Shown: piece by piece, positions 44,950 through 55,744 of the stretch
Numbering within the stretch: position 1 is the first letter of the stretch
Layout of the letters: each line of letters begins with the position of its first letter
Assembly (NCBI GenBank): GCA_015075625.1
Contig: JABTTZ010000003.1
Coordinates: 767,882-831,881 of the forward strand
Length of the DNA stretch: 64,000 nt
From: Anaerolineales bacterium
GTDB lineage: Bacteria > Chloroflexota > Anaerolineae > Aggregatilineales > UBA2796
Reading direction: 5' to 3'
Notes under the pieces: model-generated
What the model was told of the DNA's origin: nothing
The model's database searches: none
What the model saw: the letters and a program-made list of their open reading frames with translations, nothing else
Position numbers and translations under genes: made by a program

Positions 44950-46098
44950 GTGCGTATCGCCATGATCACGGGGGAATACCCGCCTATGGAAGGTGGCGTT
45001 GGCGCGTTCACACGGGAACTGGCGCGGGCGCTGGCGGCAGCGGGGCATGAGCCGCACATCCTCACCGATCAGCGGGCGGCGGGGGCGGCGGATCGCGGTA
45101 TTCATCATCACCCCCGCGTACAGAACTGGAATCGCGCCTTCCTCAGCGGCGGCGTCGGGCGTTGGCTCAGGAAAATCGCTCCGGCGGTGGTCAACCTCCA
45201 ATACGAGGCGGCGGCGTTCGGCATGTCCGGCGCGGTGAACCTCGCCCCACTCTGGCTGCCCTCCCTTCCCCTCATCACCACCTTTCACGATCTCTTGCCC
45301 CCTTACCTTTTTCCCAAAGCGGGCGGGCTTCGCCAACGGGCGGTTTTTTTCTTGGCGCGGCGCTCGGCGGCGGTGATTGCCACGAATGGCGCGGATGAAT
45401 CGGCGTTACGCGCAGCGGGCTGCCAGAACCTACGTCTGATCCCAATTGGCTCAAACATCCCCGATTCCCCCCCGCCAGACTATGATCGGGGGGCATGGCG
45501 ATCCCGTCTGAACACTCCCCCGCAGACCTTCCTTGTCGGCTATTTCGGCTTTCTGAACGCCACCAAAGGGATGGACACCCTCTTACACGGCGTGCGCGGC
45601 GCATTGGCGGGCGTGCCTGATCTCCGTCTGCTGCTCATTGGCGGGCGCACAGGGACGAGCGATGCCGCCAACGCTGCTATCGCCGATGCCATCGATGGGC
45701 AAATTGCCGCGCTTGGCTTGGGGGAGCGTGTGATCCGCACCGGGTTTGTGGACGAGGCGGCGGTCAGCGCCCACCTCCATGCCTGCGATACCCTCGTCTT
45801 GCCCTACAGCGATGGCGTTTCCTACCGTCGGGGGAGTTTCATGGCGGGCTTGGCGCACGGCTGCCCCATCGTCACCACACACCCCCGCAAAGTCTTGCCT
45901 GAACTACACAATGGCGAAAACGTCACCCTCATCCCGCCCGATGATCCCGCCGCCCTCGCTGCTACCCTGCGCACCCTCGCCGCCGATCCCGATCTGCGCT
46001 CCCGCCTGGGCGCGGGGGCAAGGGTGCTTTCGCAGCGTTTTGGTTGGGAATCGATTGCCGCACAAACGGCGGCGCTCTTTGCCGAGACAGTCACATGA
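44950..46098 (+). CDS. Glycosyltransferase family 4
   Basis: 382 residues from GTG 44950 (VRIAMITGEYPPMEGGVGAF); the frame is open to 44911 but family alignment starts here. GT-B fold: N-terminal GGVGAFTRELARAL, central VGYFGFLNATKGMDTLL, IRTGFVDEAAVSAHL and DTLVLPYSDGVSYRRGSF, with the acceptor-side Glu region near the C-terminus (PELHNGENVTL). Retaining transfer from a nucleotide-sugar. Middle gene of the cluster. Confidence 0.92.
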   Translation: MRIAMITGEYPPMEGGVGAFTRELARALAAAGHEPHILTDQRAAGAADRGIHHHPRVQNWNRAFLSGGVGRWLRKIAPAVVNLQYEAAAFGMSGAVNLAPLWLPSLPLITTFHDLLPPYLFPKAGGLRQRAVFFLARRSAAVIATNGADESALRAAGCQNLRLIPIGSNIPDSPPPDYDRGAWRSRLNTPPQTFLVGYFGFLNATKGMDTLLHGVRGALAGVPDLRLLLIGGRTGTSDAANAAIADAIDGQIAALGLGERVIRTGFVDEAAVSAHLHACDTLVLPYSDGVSYRRGSFMAGLAHGCPIVTTHPRKVLPELHNGENVTLIPPDDPAALAATLRTLAADPDLRSRLGAGARVLSQRFGWESIAAQTAALFAETVT

Positions 46099-46159
46099 TT
46101 CGCTTTCTTTCGCGCCCATCATGCGAATTCCGAACAACCCTGAAGGCATAGAACCTCGA

Positions 46160-48523
46160 ATGATGAATCGTCTCCTAAAACGCCCCTTGCCCGCTCTGCT
46201 TGCTGCTTACCTTGCCCTTGCCACACTCTACAGCATTGTTACGCCTGTTTTCGAGGCGTCCGATGAACTATGGCATTACCCCATGGTGCGCTACATGGCG
46301 CAAAACAGTTTGGGGCTGCCCCTTCAGACCCCGGGCGTTGCGACGACGTGGCGTCAGGAGGGCAGCCAACCACCCCTCTATTACATGATGGCGGCACTCC
46401 TCACGGGCTGGATCGATACCTCTGACATGGATTCCGTCAGGCGCATCAACCCCCACGCTGATATTGGCGTGATCGTCCCTGACGAAAACGCTAACATGAC
46501 CATCCACAACCCGGCGGTGCGCGGGTTCCCCTGGCGCGGGACGGCGCTGGCGGTGCATTTGGCACGCTTTCTGTCCGTCCTCCTCGGCGCGGTGACTGTT
46601 CTCATGACCTACCGTCTGGCGGCGGAACTATTTCCCCCGCCATCCTTTCCCCCCTGGCTAACCCTGCTGGCCGGCGTGTTCACCGCCTTCAACCCCATGT
46701 TTCTGTTCATCAGTGGCAGCGTGAACAACGACAACCTTGCCAATGCCCTCGCTGCCGCGTTGCTCGTCCAGATTGTCCGCCTCCTCAAACGCACCGATCT
46801 CCCCACCCTCCGCGAATTAATTTGGCTCGGTGTCCTCGCTGGCGCGGGGATGCTGGCAAAGTTCAACATTGGCTTCTTGCTTCCGATTATTGCCCTTGCC
46901 CTGGGGATGTTGGCGCTGCGGCGGCGTGATCTCCGCTTTTTCCTCCGCGCCGCGCTGGTCACTGGCGGGCTGACGATCCTCATCGCGGGCTGGTGGTATC
47001 TGCGCAATTGGCAGCTTTATGGCGACCCCACAGGCTTAAATGTGTTCATCCAAATCGTTGGGGCGCGTCCCATTCCGGCGAACGCCGCCCAGTTATGGGC
47101 AGAGCGCCACACCTTCCTCATGAGCTATTGGGGCTTTTTCGGCGGCGTCAATGTCCCCCTTCCCGATGCGCTCTATACCGGATTCAACCTGATCGCGCTG
47201 ATCGCCGTTGGGGGCGTGTTGGCGGTGGGTATTGTCAGTCGGCACACCCTGACCGAGATCGCCGCACCGGGGAGGTCGGCGCTTCTATTCGGACGCGCCC
47301 TAACGGTGGGCTGGATTGCCGTCTTGTTCCTCGGTTTGCTGCGCTGGACGAGCGAAACATGGGCATCACAAGGGCGGCTCATGTTCAGCGCCATTGCCCC
47401 GCTCAGCCTTTGGCTGGCAGTGGGGCTGTGGGGGTTGGGGCGTTTGACTCCGCTGCTCCATTGGCGCATCGGCTTTGTGGCGGGCTGGTGGTTTGCCGTC
47501 ACCGCTATCTTTGCCCCGCTGGTCATTGCCCGCGCCTATGACGACCCCTATGCCGGGGAAGCCATTCCCTATTATTACGCTGTCGCACCCGCCTCAACCT
47601 TCAACACGGCAACCTTTCGAGAGCCGGGCAGCACCGCCCCCGCCATTGAACTGCGCTATTCTGGCAATTTCAAGGCTGCCCGTCCGGGGCAATATGTCAC
47701 CTTTTGCGCCACCTTTGCCATCCGCCCCGGCTTTCACCTCACGCGGGATTGGAGTCTGTTTGTCCATGTTGAAACGCTCTCCGGCGTCATCCTCGCCCAA
47801 CGGGATGTTTATCCTGGGCAGGGCTTGTGGGCAACTTCTCTCCTTTCCACAAGCCCACAGCGCCGCTGGTGCAACCGTATCGCCGTTCAAATCCCTGACT
47901 ACGCCTATGTCCCAACCCCCATCGGCTTGAATAACATCCGGCTTTTTCTCGGTTTTTATGACCTGAAAACGGGCGAGCGAATGCCCGTCCACATTCAGCC
48001 CGCCTTTGGCAGACCCAGCGAGGCAACGCGGGTACAGATCAGCACGGGGCGGCTAGACCCCCGCACGGCAGGCGCGAAAACGCCCAACCCAATGGCGGTC
48101 AATTTTGGCGGCGAAATCGAACTGATTGGCTATGAGGTAAATCCGTCCTCTCTAACGGCGGCGGCGGGCGAGGCTGTCGAGGTGACGCTTTATTGGCGAC
48201 GGCTGCGCCCGCTGACGAACGATTACCGCGTCTTTGTTCAGCTTCTCCAGCCGAACACGACGAATGTGTTTGCCGCCAGCGATGCCATGCCCGCCGGATG
48301 GTCGCGCCCAACAACCACATGGGCGGAGGGAGAGATCATCCGCGATACGCATACCCTAACCATTCGCCCCGACGCCCCGCCGGAAACATGGCAGATCGTC
48401 GCCGGAGCATACCTTCCAGGCGAGGCGCAAACCTTCCAACGTCTGCGTATCGTCACCCCCGATGGGGGACAGGCAGAAGATTATGTCAGTTTGGCACGCT
48501 TTAAAATCCTCCCGTCCCCGTAG
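46160..48523 (+). CDS. GT-C (GT39/PMT-like) membrane glycosyltransferase with beta-sandwich tail
   Basis: 787 residues from ATG 46160; ATG 46121 is an alternative. The long open frame to 45746 is shadow coding over the GT4 gene. First loop: VTPVFEASDELWHYPMVRYM, with acidic residues as in GT-C catalysis. About 11 helices follow to residue 470, with TAFNPMFLFISGSVNNDNLA in a luminal-side loop. Two beta-rich domains complete the protein. Uses polyprenyl-phosphate sugar donors, possibly made by the DPM1-like enzyme at 22.8 kb. Confidence 0.8.
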   Translation: MMNRLLKRPLPALLAAYLALATLYSIVTPVFEASDELWHYPMVRYMAQNSLGLPLQTPGVATTWRQEGSQPPLYYMMAALLTGWIDTSDMDSVRRINPHADIGVIVPDENANMTIHNPAVRGFPWRGTALAVHLARFLSVLLGAVTVLMTYRLAAELFPPPSFPPWLTLLAGVFTAFNPMFLFISGSVNNDNLANALAAALLVQIVRLLKRTDLPTLRELIWLGVLAGAGMLAKFNIGFLLPIIALALGMLALRRRDLRFFLRAALVTGGLTILIAGWWYLRNWQLYGDPTGLNVFIQIVGARPIPANAAQLWAERHTFLMSYWGFFGGVNVPLPDALYTGFNLIALIAVGGVLAVGIVSRHTLTEIAAPGRSALLFGRALTVGWIAVLFLGLLRWTSETWASQGRLMFSAIAPLSLWLAVGLWGLGRLTPLLHWRIGFVAGWWFAVTAIFAPLVIARAYDDPYAGEAIPYYYAVAPASTFNTATFREPGSTAPAIELRYSGNFKAARPGQYVTFCATFAIRPGFHLTRDWSLFVHVETLSGVILAQRDVYPGQGLWATSLLSTSPQRRWCNRIAVQIPDYAYVPTPIGLNNIRLFLGFYDLKTGERMPVHIQPAFGRPSEATRVQISTGRLDPRTAGAKTPNPMAVNFGGEIELIGYEVNPSSLTAAAGEAVEVTLYWRRLRPLTNDYRVFVQLLQPNTTNVFAASDAMPAGWSRPTTTWAEGEIIRDTHTLTIRPDAPPETWQIVAGAYLPGEAQTFQRLRIVTPDGGQAEDYVSLARFKILPSP

Positions 48524-48589
48524 GGCGCCCCCGTGTGGTGACCCCCGCCCAACGTTAAACAGTTTGTCCGGTAACTAGAGTCTGTTGAG

Positions 48590-48770
48590 GGTGTAATCCC
48601 TTCAGGAGCGCTAAAGCAGCGGGCTAAGGCTAATCACCCCTTCGGAGCTTGCCCCCACCTCGTAAACAGAGACAGGGACTCTCGCCCCCTTTCCCTGCTT
48701 GCAAGGAAAGGGAGCAGGGGGGATAGAGGTTCTGTCTTTAAGCCCCAACGGAGTGGTCAGCCCTAGCACG
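48590..48770. repeat. C-rich hairpin and CTTTAGC repeats
   Basis: CCCTTTCC/GGAAAGGG (48687-48712) lies inside a unit ending GGGGGATAGAGGTTCTG, the inverse of the unit near 38145. Flanking CTAAAGCAGCGGGC and GGCGGCTTTAGCC motifs complete the block. The rest of the 382-bp gap before the GH20 gene holds only TATAAT at about 48879. Confidence 0.5.
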
Positions 48771-48905
48771 GCGGCTTTAGCCCCACGCCCTTATTCTCGG
48801 AGAGAACTCAACATCGCCGCGTCTTTTTCAAGTTCCCCTATGCCGCTTTGCCCGATTCTGGTTAGAATGGTCAGGCACGTATAATTACGAACGGACTCAG
48901 CCGAA

Positions 48906-50765
48906 ATGAGCGATCTGATCCTTCTCCCCCAACCTCAAAAATTAACCTATGCTCCGGGCGAACATATCATCACCGGGCAAAAACTGATTGCCATCTCGGA
49001 TACCGAATACCTTTTTAGCGCTCAACGGCTGCGGGCGGCGCTCCAAAAGATTGGCTTGCACTGGGATATTGTCGTCGTCAACACAGCGCTGCCGCCCGAA
49101 CAGGTCGGCGTCTATCTGATGCAGTTCGACTACGGTGGGACATTTGCCAAAACCCCTTGGTATGAACTCTCGATTGTCCCCTCGCACATCGTGATCACGG
49201 GCGACGAACGCCCTGAATCGGTCTGGTATGGCGTCTGTACGCTCATCCAACTAATCGAACAGTTTGGGCGCAAACTCCCCTGTCTAAACATTGAGGATTA
49301 CCCCGACTTTCAACGGCGTGGCGTCATGTTGGACATCAGCCGCGACAAAGTGCCGACGATGGAGACTCTCTACGCGCTGGTCGATATGCTGGCAGGTTGG
49401 AAGGTGAACGAGATTCAACTCTACACCGAACATACCTTTGCCTACCGCGCTCACCCTGTCGTCTGGGAACATGCCTCCCCTATGACCAGTGAGCAGATCA
49501 TGGAGTTGGATCGCTTCTGTCGCGAACGCTACATTGATCTCGTCCCCAACCAGAATAGTTTTGGGCATATGCACCGCTGGCTAATGCACGATAGATACCG
49601 CCCACTGGCAGAAGTCCCTGAAGGTCTTAATTGGGCGCTGTTCCTGACGCCCCGCCCCTTCACCATCTCTCCGGCGGTGGCGGGCAGCATCCACCTGATC
49701 AACGGACTCTACGAGGAACTTCTCCCCCATTTCACCAGTCCCTATTTCAATGTGGGCTGCGATGAAACCTTTGACCTCGGTCAGGGGCGCAGCGCCGATC
49801 TGATCAAGGCGCAGGGGAAAGGGCGTGTCTACCTCAATTTTCTGCTCCAAATTTACAAACTGGTCAAAAAACACGGGCGGACGATGATGTTCTGGGGCGA
49901 CATCATCAAAAATCACCCCGAACTGATCAGCGAACTCCCCGCCGATTCGATTCCCCTAGAGTGGGGCTATGAGGCGGGTCACCCCTTTGACACCGATGGC
50001 GAAAAGTTTGCCAAAGCCGGGTTAAAGTATTACGTCTGTCCAGGTACGTCCTCGTGGCTCAGCCTGATCGGGCGGACGGACAACATGCTTGGCAACCTCC
50101 GCAACGCCGCCGAAAACGGCAAAAAGCACGGTGCGTTCGGCTACCTGATCACCGACTGGGGCGATTACGGGCATTGGCAGCCCCTTCCCGTCAGCTATGC
50201 CGGCTTTGCCTATGGTGCAGCGCTGGCGTGGGGGGTGGAAACGAACTTGGGGATCAACCTTGCGGCGGCGCTGGATGCCTATGCCTTTCGGGATGAGGCG
50301 CGGGTTATGGGGCAATTGGCGCTTGATCTCGGCAATGCCTACCTTCTCTCTGACGATTTACCTCATCTGAATGGAGCGCATATGGTGCGGGCGCTGTTCA
50401 ACCGCTTGGACGATATTCGGACAAAGCCCTGGGCAGCCGGCATGACCGCGCCCGCCGCCGTCTCTCCGGCAAAGATTCGCGCCGCAATGTGGGAAGTGGA
50501 TCGCCTTGCCGCCCGTTTGGAAAATGCCCGCCCCACCGACCCACTGGTACTTCCCGAATACCGCGTCGCCATTGGCTTGTGGAAACACGGCTGCAAGCGG
50601 CTGCTGCTTGCTGCTGGCGATCCCTCCATTACCCTAGAGAACATGGCGACGGATTTACGACGCCTGCTCTCCGATTATGCTGCGCAGTGGATGGCACGCA
50701 ACCGCACCGGAAACCTCGGTGATAGCACAGCGCGGCTGATGCGCCTGTTTGGGGAATACGAGTGA
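48906..50765 (+). CDS. Glycoside hydrolase family 20-like beta-N-acetylhexosaminidase
   Basis: 619 residues, no signal peptide, so cytoplasmic. Residues about 1-130 form the GH20 non-catalytic domain; then FQRRGVMLDISRDKVPT opens the TIM barrel, LVPNQNSFGHM and FNVGCDETFDLGQGRS hold the catalytic Asp-Glu pair, FWGDIIKNHPE and LITDWGDYGHWQP follow. A helical C-terminal domain completes it. Removes terminal GlcNAc/GalNAc. The next gene is a penicillin-binding-like hydrolase, which suggests wall-fragment recycling. Confidence 0.85.
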   Translation: MSDLILLPQPQKLTYAPGEHIITGQKLIAISDTEYLFSAQRLRAALQKIGLHWDIVVVNTALPPEQVGVYLMQFDYGGTFAKTPWYELSIVPSHIVITGDERPESVWYGVCTLIQLIEQFGRKLPCLNIEDYPDFQRRGVMLDISRDKVPTMETLYALVDMLAGWKVNEIQLYTEHTFAYRAHPVVWEHASPMTSEQIMELDRFCRERYIDLVPNQNSFGHMHRWLMHDRYRPLAEVPEGLNWALFLTPRPFTISPAVAGSIHLINGLYEELLPHFTSPYFNVGCDETFDLGQGRSADLIKAQGKGRVYLNFLLQIYKLVKKHGRTMMFWGDIIKNHPELISELPADSIPLEWGYEAGHPFDTDGEKFAKAGLKYYVCPGTSSWLSLIGRTDNMLGNLRNAAENGKKHGAFGYLITDWGDYGHWQPLPVSYAGFAYGAALAWGVETNLGINLAAALDAYAFRDEARVMGQLALDLGNAYLLSDDLPHLNGAHMVRALFNRLDDIRTKPWAAGMTAPAAVSPAKIRAAMWEVDRLAARLENARPTDPLVLPEYRVAIGLWKHGCKRLLLAAGDPSITLENMATDLRRLLSDYAAQWMARNRTGNLGDSTARLMRLFGEYE

Positions 50766-50957
50766 TCCCCCTACCCTTCTAACTTTGGGGCGGGAAAGAA
50801 GTCGTCGCCTAGCGCTAAAACGACCACTAGGCGACGATGAGAGGAACCCAAACCCTACGTTCCGCCTGTTCGCGTTAGCGCCGAGGATGCCGAATGTCCT
50901 CATGATTCCTCTTTTTCAATCTCGTTGTAGTTCGCTGGCGTAAAAAGACACAAAACC

Positions 50958-52055
50958 ATGCACACCTTACAAAACCTGCTCACTGATTCGCTTGGGGCGG
51001 TCTATACGGCAGCATCCGTCGAAATCCGCCACCGCAACGCCGTGATCTACCGCGCCCAATTCGGCACCACAGACCGCGAGGGCGATCTACTGAACGGCGC
51101 TCCGGTGAAGAAAGACACCCTCTTTGACCTCGCCTCGCTCACGAAATTGTTCACCACGACGGCGTTCCTCCGCTTGGTAGAGGCGGGGCGGGTCAAGATC
51201 GATACCCCCCTCAGCGATATCTTGCCCGAATTCAGCGGGGCGCGTCCCATTCGCCCCTACGATGATCCGCTGAATCTCGGTCAGATGGTGAGCGTTGTCC
51301 CCCCCACGACAGAGACGGTAGACGCCAGCGCCATCACCTTTCGGCAGGTGTTAAGCCATTCCAGCGGCTTGCCCGCGTGGGTGAACCTCCGCCTTGCCGC
51401 GACGGAGGCAGAGCGCCGCCAGATGATCCTCGAATCCCCCTTTGCTTACCCCTCTGGCTCGCGGGTGGTTTACAGTGACGTTGGGTTTATGCTGCTCGGC
51501 TTGGCTATTGAGAAAATCACCGATGCGCCGCTGAAAAGCGCCCTGAATCGCCTCGTCATCCGTCCGCTGGAGATGGACGCCCGCTTTGGCAAAATTGCGG
51601 AGAATGTCCCGCCGACAGAATTTGATCAGGCATGGCGTGGGCGGCGCGTCTGGGGCGAAGTTCACGATGAAAACGCGGCGACACTGAACGGCATCGCCGG
51701 ACACGCCGGATTGTTCGGCACGGCGTCGGACTGCGCCACATTGGGGCAAATTTACCTCTCCGAAGGAGGCGGGTTCATTGGCAAACGCTTGGCGCGGGAG
51801 GCAACGACACACCAGATCGCGGATCGCGGCTTGGGCTGGATGATGCGCAGCGCGGAGGGGTCAAGCAGCGGGCAGTTTTTCAGCGCAGAAAGCTATGGGC
51901 ATACAGGGTTTGTGGGGACATCGCTCTGGGTAGACCCCGGGCGGAAAATTGTTGCTGCGCTGCTGACGAACAACGTGTTCTTCGGGCGCGACAAAACGGC
52001 GATTCTCGCCTTCCGTCCCCGTTTTCACGATGCGCTGATCGAGGCGTTGGGGTGA
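50958..52055 (+). CDS. Serine hydrolase, beta-lactamase class C / AmpH-like
   Basis: 365 residues. SxxK is SLTK (in LASLTKLFTTTAFLRLV), YxN is replaced by YSD (VVYSDVGFMLLGLAIE) and the third motif is HTG (YGHTGFVGTSLWVD). HSSGLPAW is the usual subfamily marker. No signal peptide is seen. The role may be peptidoglycan peptide trimming or esterase activity. Separated from the GH20 gene by 192 bp. Confidence 0.88.
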   Translation: MHTLQNLLTDSLGAVYTAASVEIRHRNAVIYRAQFGTTDREGDLLNGAPVKKDTLFDLASLTKLFTTTAFLRLVEAGRVKIDTPLSDILPEFSGARPIRPYDDPLNLGQMVSVVPPTTETVDASAITFRQVLSHSSGLPAWVNLRLAATEAERRQMILESPFAYPSGSRVVYSDVGFMLLGLAIEKITDAPLKSALNRLVIRPLEMDARFGKIAENVPPTEFDQAWRGRRVWGEVHDENAATLNGIAGHAGLFGTASDCATLGQIYLSEGGGFIGKRLAREATTHQIADRGLGWMMRSAEGSSSGQFFSAESYGHTGFVGTSLWVDPGRKIVAALLTNNVFFGRDKTAILAFRPRFHDALIEALG

Positions 52056-52230
52056 GGCAGGCGACCACAGGGGATCGCCCCGACAAGAGGGGCGGCGCTG
52101 ATCGGTGAGTCGTTGTCGCTATCCTCTTATTTCAGCAAATACCAAACAAAAAAATGGGAAGCACACTTTCAATAGCATGAGTCTTCCCCAAATATACTAG
52201 AATTTATTTCAAAAATCCCTATCCCCCTAC

Positions 52231-52258
52231 CCTCTTTCCCCGCTTGCGGGGAAAGAGG
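52231..52258. repeat. C-rich hairpin repeat
   Basis: CCTCTTTCCCCG / CGGGGAAAGAGG, a perfect 12-bp stem, preceded by ATCCCTATCCCCCTA. Same family as the units at 8.9, 38.2 and 48.7 kb. Confidence 0.55.
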
Positions 52259-52326
52259 ATGAACAAATTCTATCTGTTTATAGGGAGGGACAAGGGGTGG
52301 GGTTTTGAAATGACTTGTAATGATTA

Positions 52327-52440
52327 CGAACTGATGCAGACTTTATGCGCAAAGATGTGGCGCAGATTGACGAGAGCAAAAGCAATGTGATGAGCCGCCA
52401 AAACGTGCGCCACTTTGCGGTCAAAGCGTGTGAGTAAAGC
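52327..52440 (-). pseudogene. Possible transposase C-terminal remnant
   Basis: The minus strand reads LTRFDRKVAHVLAAHHIAFALVNLRHI, ending ISS and a stop. The basic, His-rich helix looks like a transposase tail but no family can be named. Confidence 0.3.
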
Positions 52441-52690
52441 TCGAAACTTAGCAATCCTAGACCCCTCGGTTCTTTGGCGACTTCACCACAGTTCCACAGA
52501 TGAAGTGGTCCCGATAGCTTGGTCTGAAACCCTTGCTGGGGAGCTTCAGAATGTAGGGCAATCCTATGGGCTGTATATCTATGAAGGTGATAACCACAAC
52601 ATTTCTACCAACTTTACTGCGGCGATGCAGCGTACTATGGCTTTCTTCAACGTGTTCGTAAGCGGGTCAAACGCATCAAATTACTTCTGA
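52441..52690 (+). pseudogene. Truncated S9-type alpha/beta hydrolase, C-terminus
   Basis: In frame: LDPSVLWRLHHSSTDEVVPIAW, LAGELQNVGQSYGLYIYEGDNHNI, MQRTMAFFN. It contains the catalytic Asp (TDE) and His (DNHNI) regions of prolyl oligopeptidase-type hydrolases but lacks the nucleophile and the rest of the protein. Sits between two mobile-element remnants. Confidence 0.6.
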
Positions 52691-52697
52691 TCTTTCG

Positions 52698-52920
52698 TGA
52701 GCCATATTGCCCTGAAATATGAGGGTGTATGCCATTTCGACTTCAACCTCAATCTATATAGGAGTTACGCACTTGCCCTTATCCCCCTACCCCCTTCTCC
52801 CTTAGGGAGAAGGGGGAAAAGAGGTTTTGAGGGGAAGTCCCCTCAAACTGCCCCTTTCGATGAATACAGGGAAAACAGGTTCAACTGCGTAAGTCCTACT
52901 ATATTTCAGGGCATGTCTCA
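52698..52920. mobile_element. Outer inverted repeats enclosing MITE copy 2
   Basis: GCCCTGAAATAT (52709-52720) and its exact complement (52901-52912), with partial extension to TGAGnCAT at both ends, enclose the MITE-like element. This looks like an older mobile-element end pair into which the MITE inserted. Confidence 0.45.
52758..52899. mobile_element. MITE-like element, copy 2
   Basis: 142 bp with 18-bp terminal repeats ATAGGAGTTACGCACTTG and the complement of GTAGGACTTACGCAGTTG (15/18). Internal perfect 12-bp stem CCCCCTTCTCCC/GGGAGAAGGGGG (52790-52816), identical to copy 1. The right third (CGATGAATAnnGGGnAAAnC, GTTCAACTGCGTAAG) aligns to copy 1. Confidence 0.7.
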
Positions 52921-52965
52921 ATAGGTCATCCAAATTTTGATGCGTTTACCCTAGCTTGATCTTGC

Positions 52966-55009
<2,044 letters not shown>

Positions 55010-55162
55010 GCCAAGCCAACACCAGAAATCCTACCGCAGATTGTAGAACGATTGAACCGTTAATCTAAGGTGGACTTTACACATGCGCCAATAAAGGGTA
55101 AAGAGGGGAAAACAGGGGGTGGGCGCAGCAGATGCGCCCCTACACAATGACCTCGCCGGACG

Positions 55163-55567
55163 CTACCCGCCCGTTGAAAGCGGCTGGTTGATCTCGATCA
55201 GCGTCCCTTCGGGGTCACAAAAATGCGCGGTGCGCAATGCCCACACGGGGCGATCTGTTGGTGGTGCGATCATTGCCACACCCTTGCCTTCCAACTCGCG
55301 CACGGTCTCATCGACATTATTCACCTCAAAAGAGAGCAGCAGGCGATCCTTTCCGGCGCTCATCTCCGGTTCGTCTCCCTTCCCAACAGCCTCCGCCATC
55401 ATCCGCCGATCATACAAAGCAATGAAGGTATCCCCTGCGGAAAGTTCAACGTACACGCTGCCCTCCTCATCAAAACGGGCGCCAAAGCCCAAAATATCCC
55501 GATAAAAGCGGGTACAAGCACTTACATCGTTCACCAAAAGGCGGGTACTATGCAGCTTTAAACGCAC
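55163..55567 (-). CDS. VOC superfamily (glyoxalase-like) protein
   Basis: 134 residues from GTG 55567, with GGGAGG upstream. Two beta-alpha-beta-beta-beta units: TRLLVNDVSACTRFYRDILGF and LSFEVNNVDETVRELEGKGV, ending RTAHFCDPEGTLIEINQ, where the Glu is a metal ligand. Could be a dioxygenase, glyoxalase or resistance protein; substrate unknown. Confidence 0.9.
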   Translation of the reverse strand: MRLKLHSTRLLVNDVSACTRFYRDILGFGARFDEEGSVYVELSAGDTFIALYDRRMMAEAVGKGDEPEMSAGKDRLLLSFEVNNVDETVRELEGKGVAMIAPPTDRPVWALRTAHFCDPEGTLIEINQPLSTGG

Positions 55568-55744
55568 TCACCAACCCTCCCTATCGTGTGTGCCGATTAC
55601 AGAACAATTGTATCACGGAAAGGCGCGGCGAGTCAAGGGGAATCTTGCGATAAATAGAAGGGAAATCGCACCAAAATAATCCCCAAAAGCGCCTCTCAAA
55701 ATTCGCACAGATGATCAGACAAGACGATCCGTTGAGAGGCTGAA

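Noticed and set aside
45746..46159. Upstream extension of the GT-C gene over the GT4 gene
   Set aside because: The extension is Pro/Ser/Arg-rich out-of-frame reading of the GT4 gene; the membrane protein starts naturally at 46160 (or 46121).
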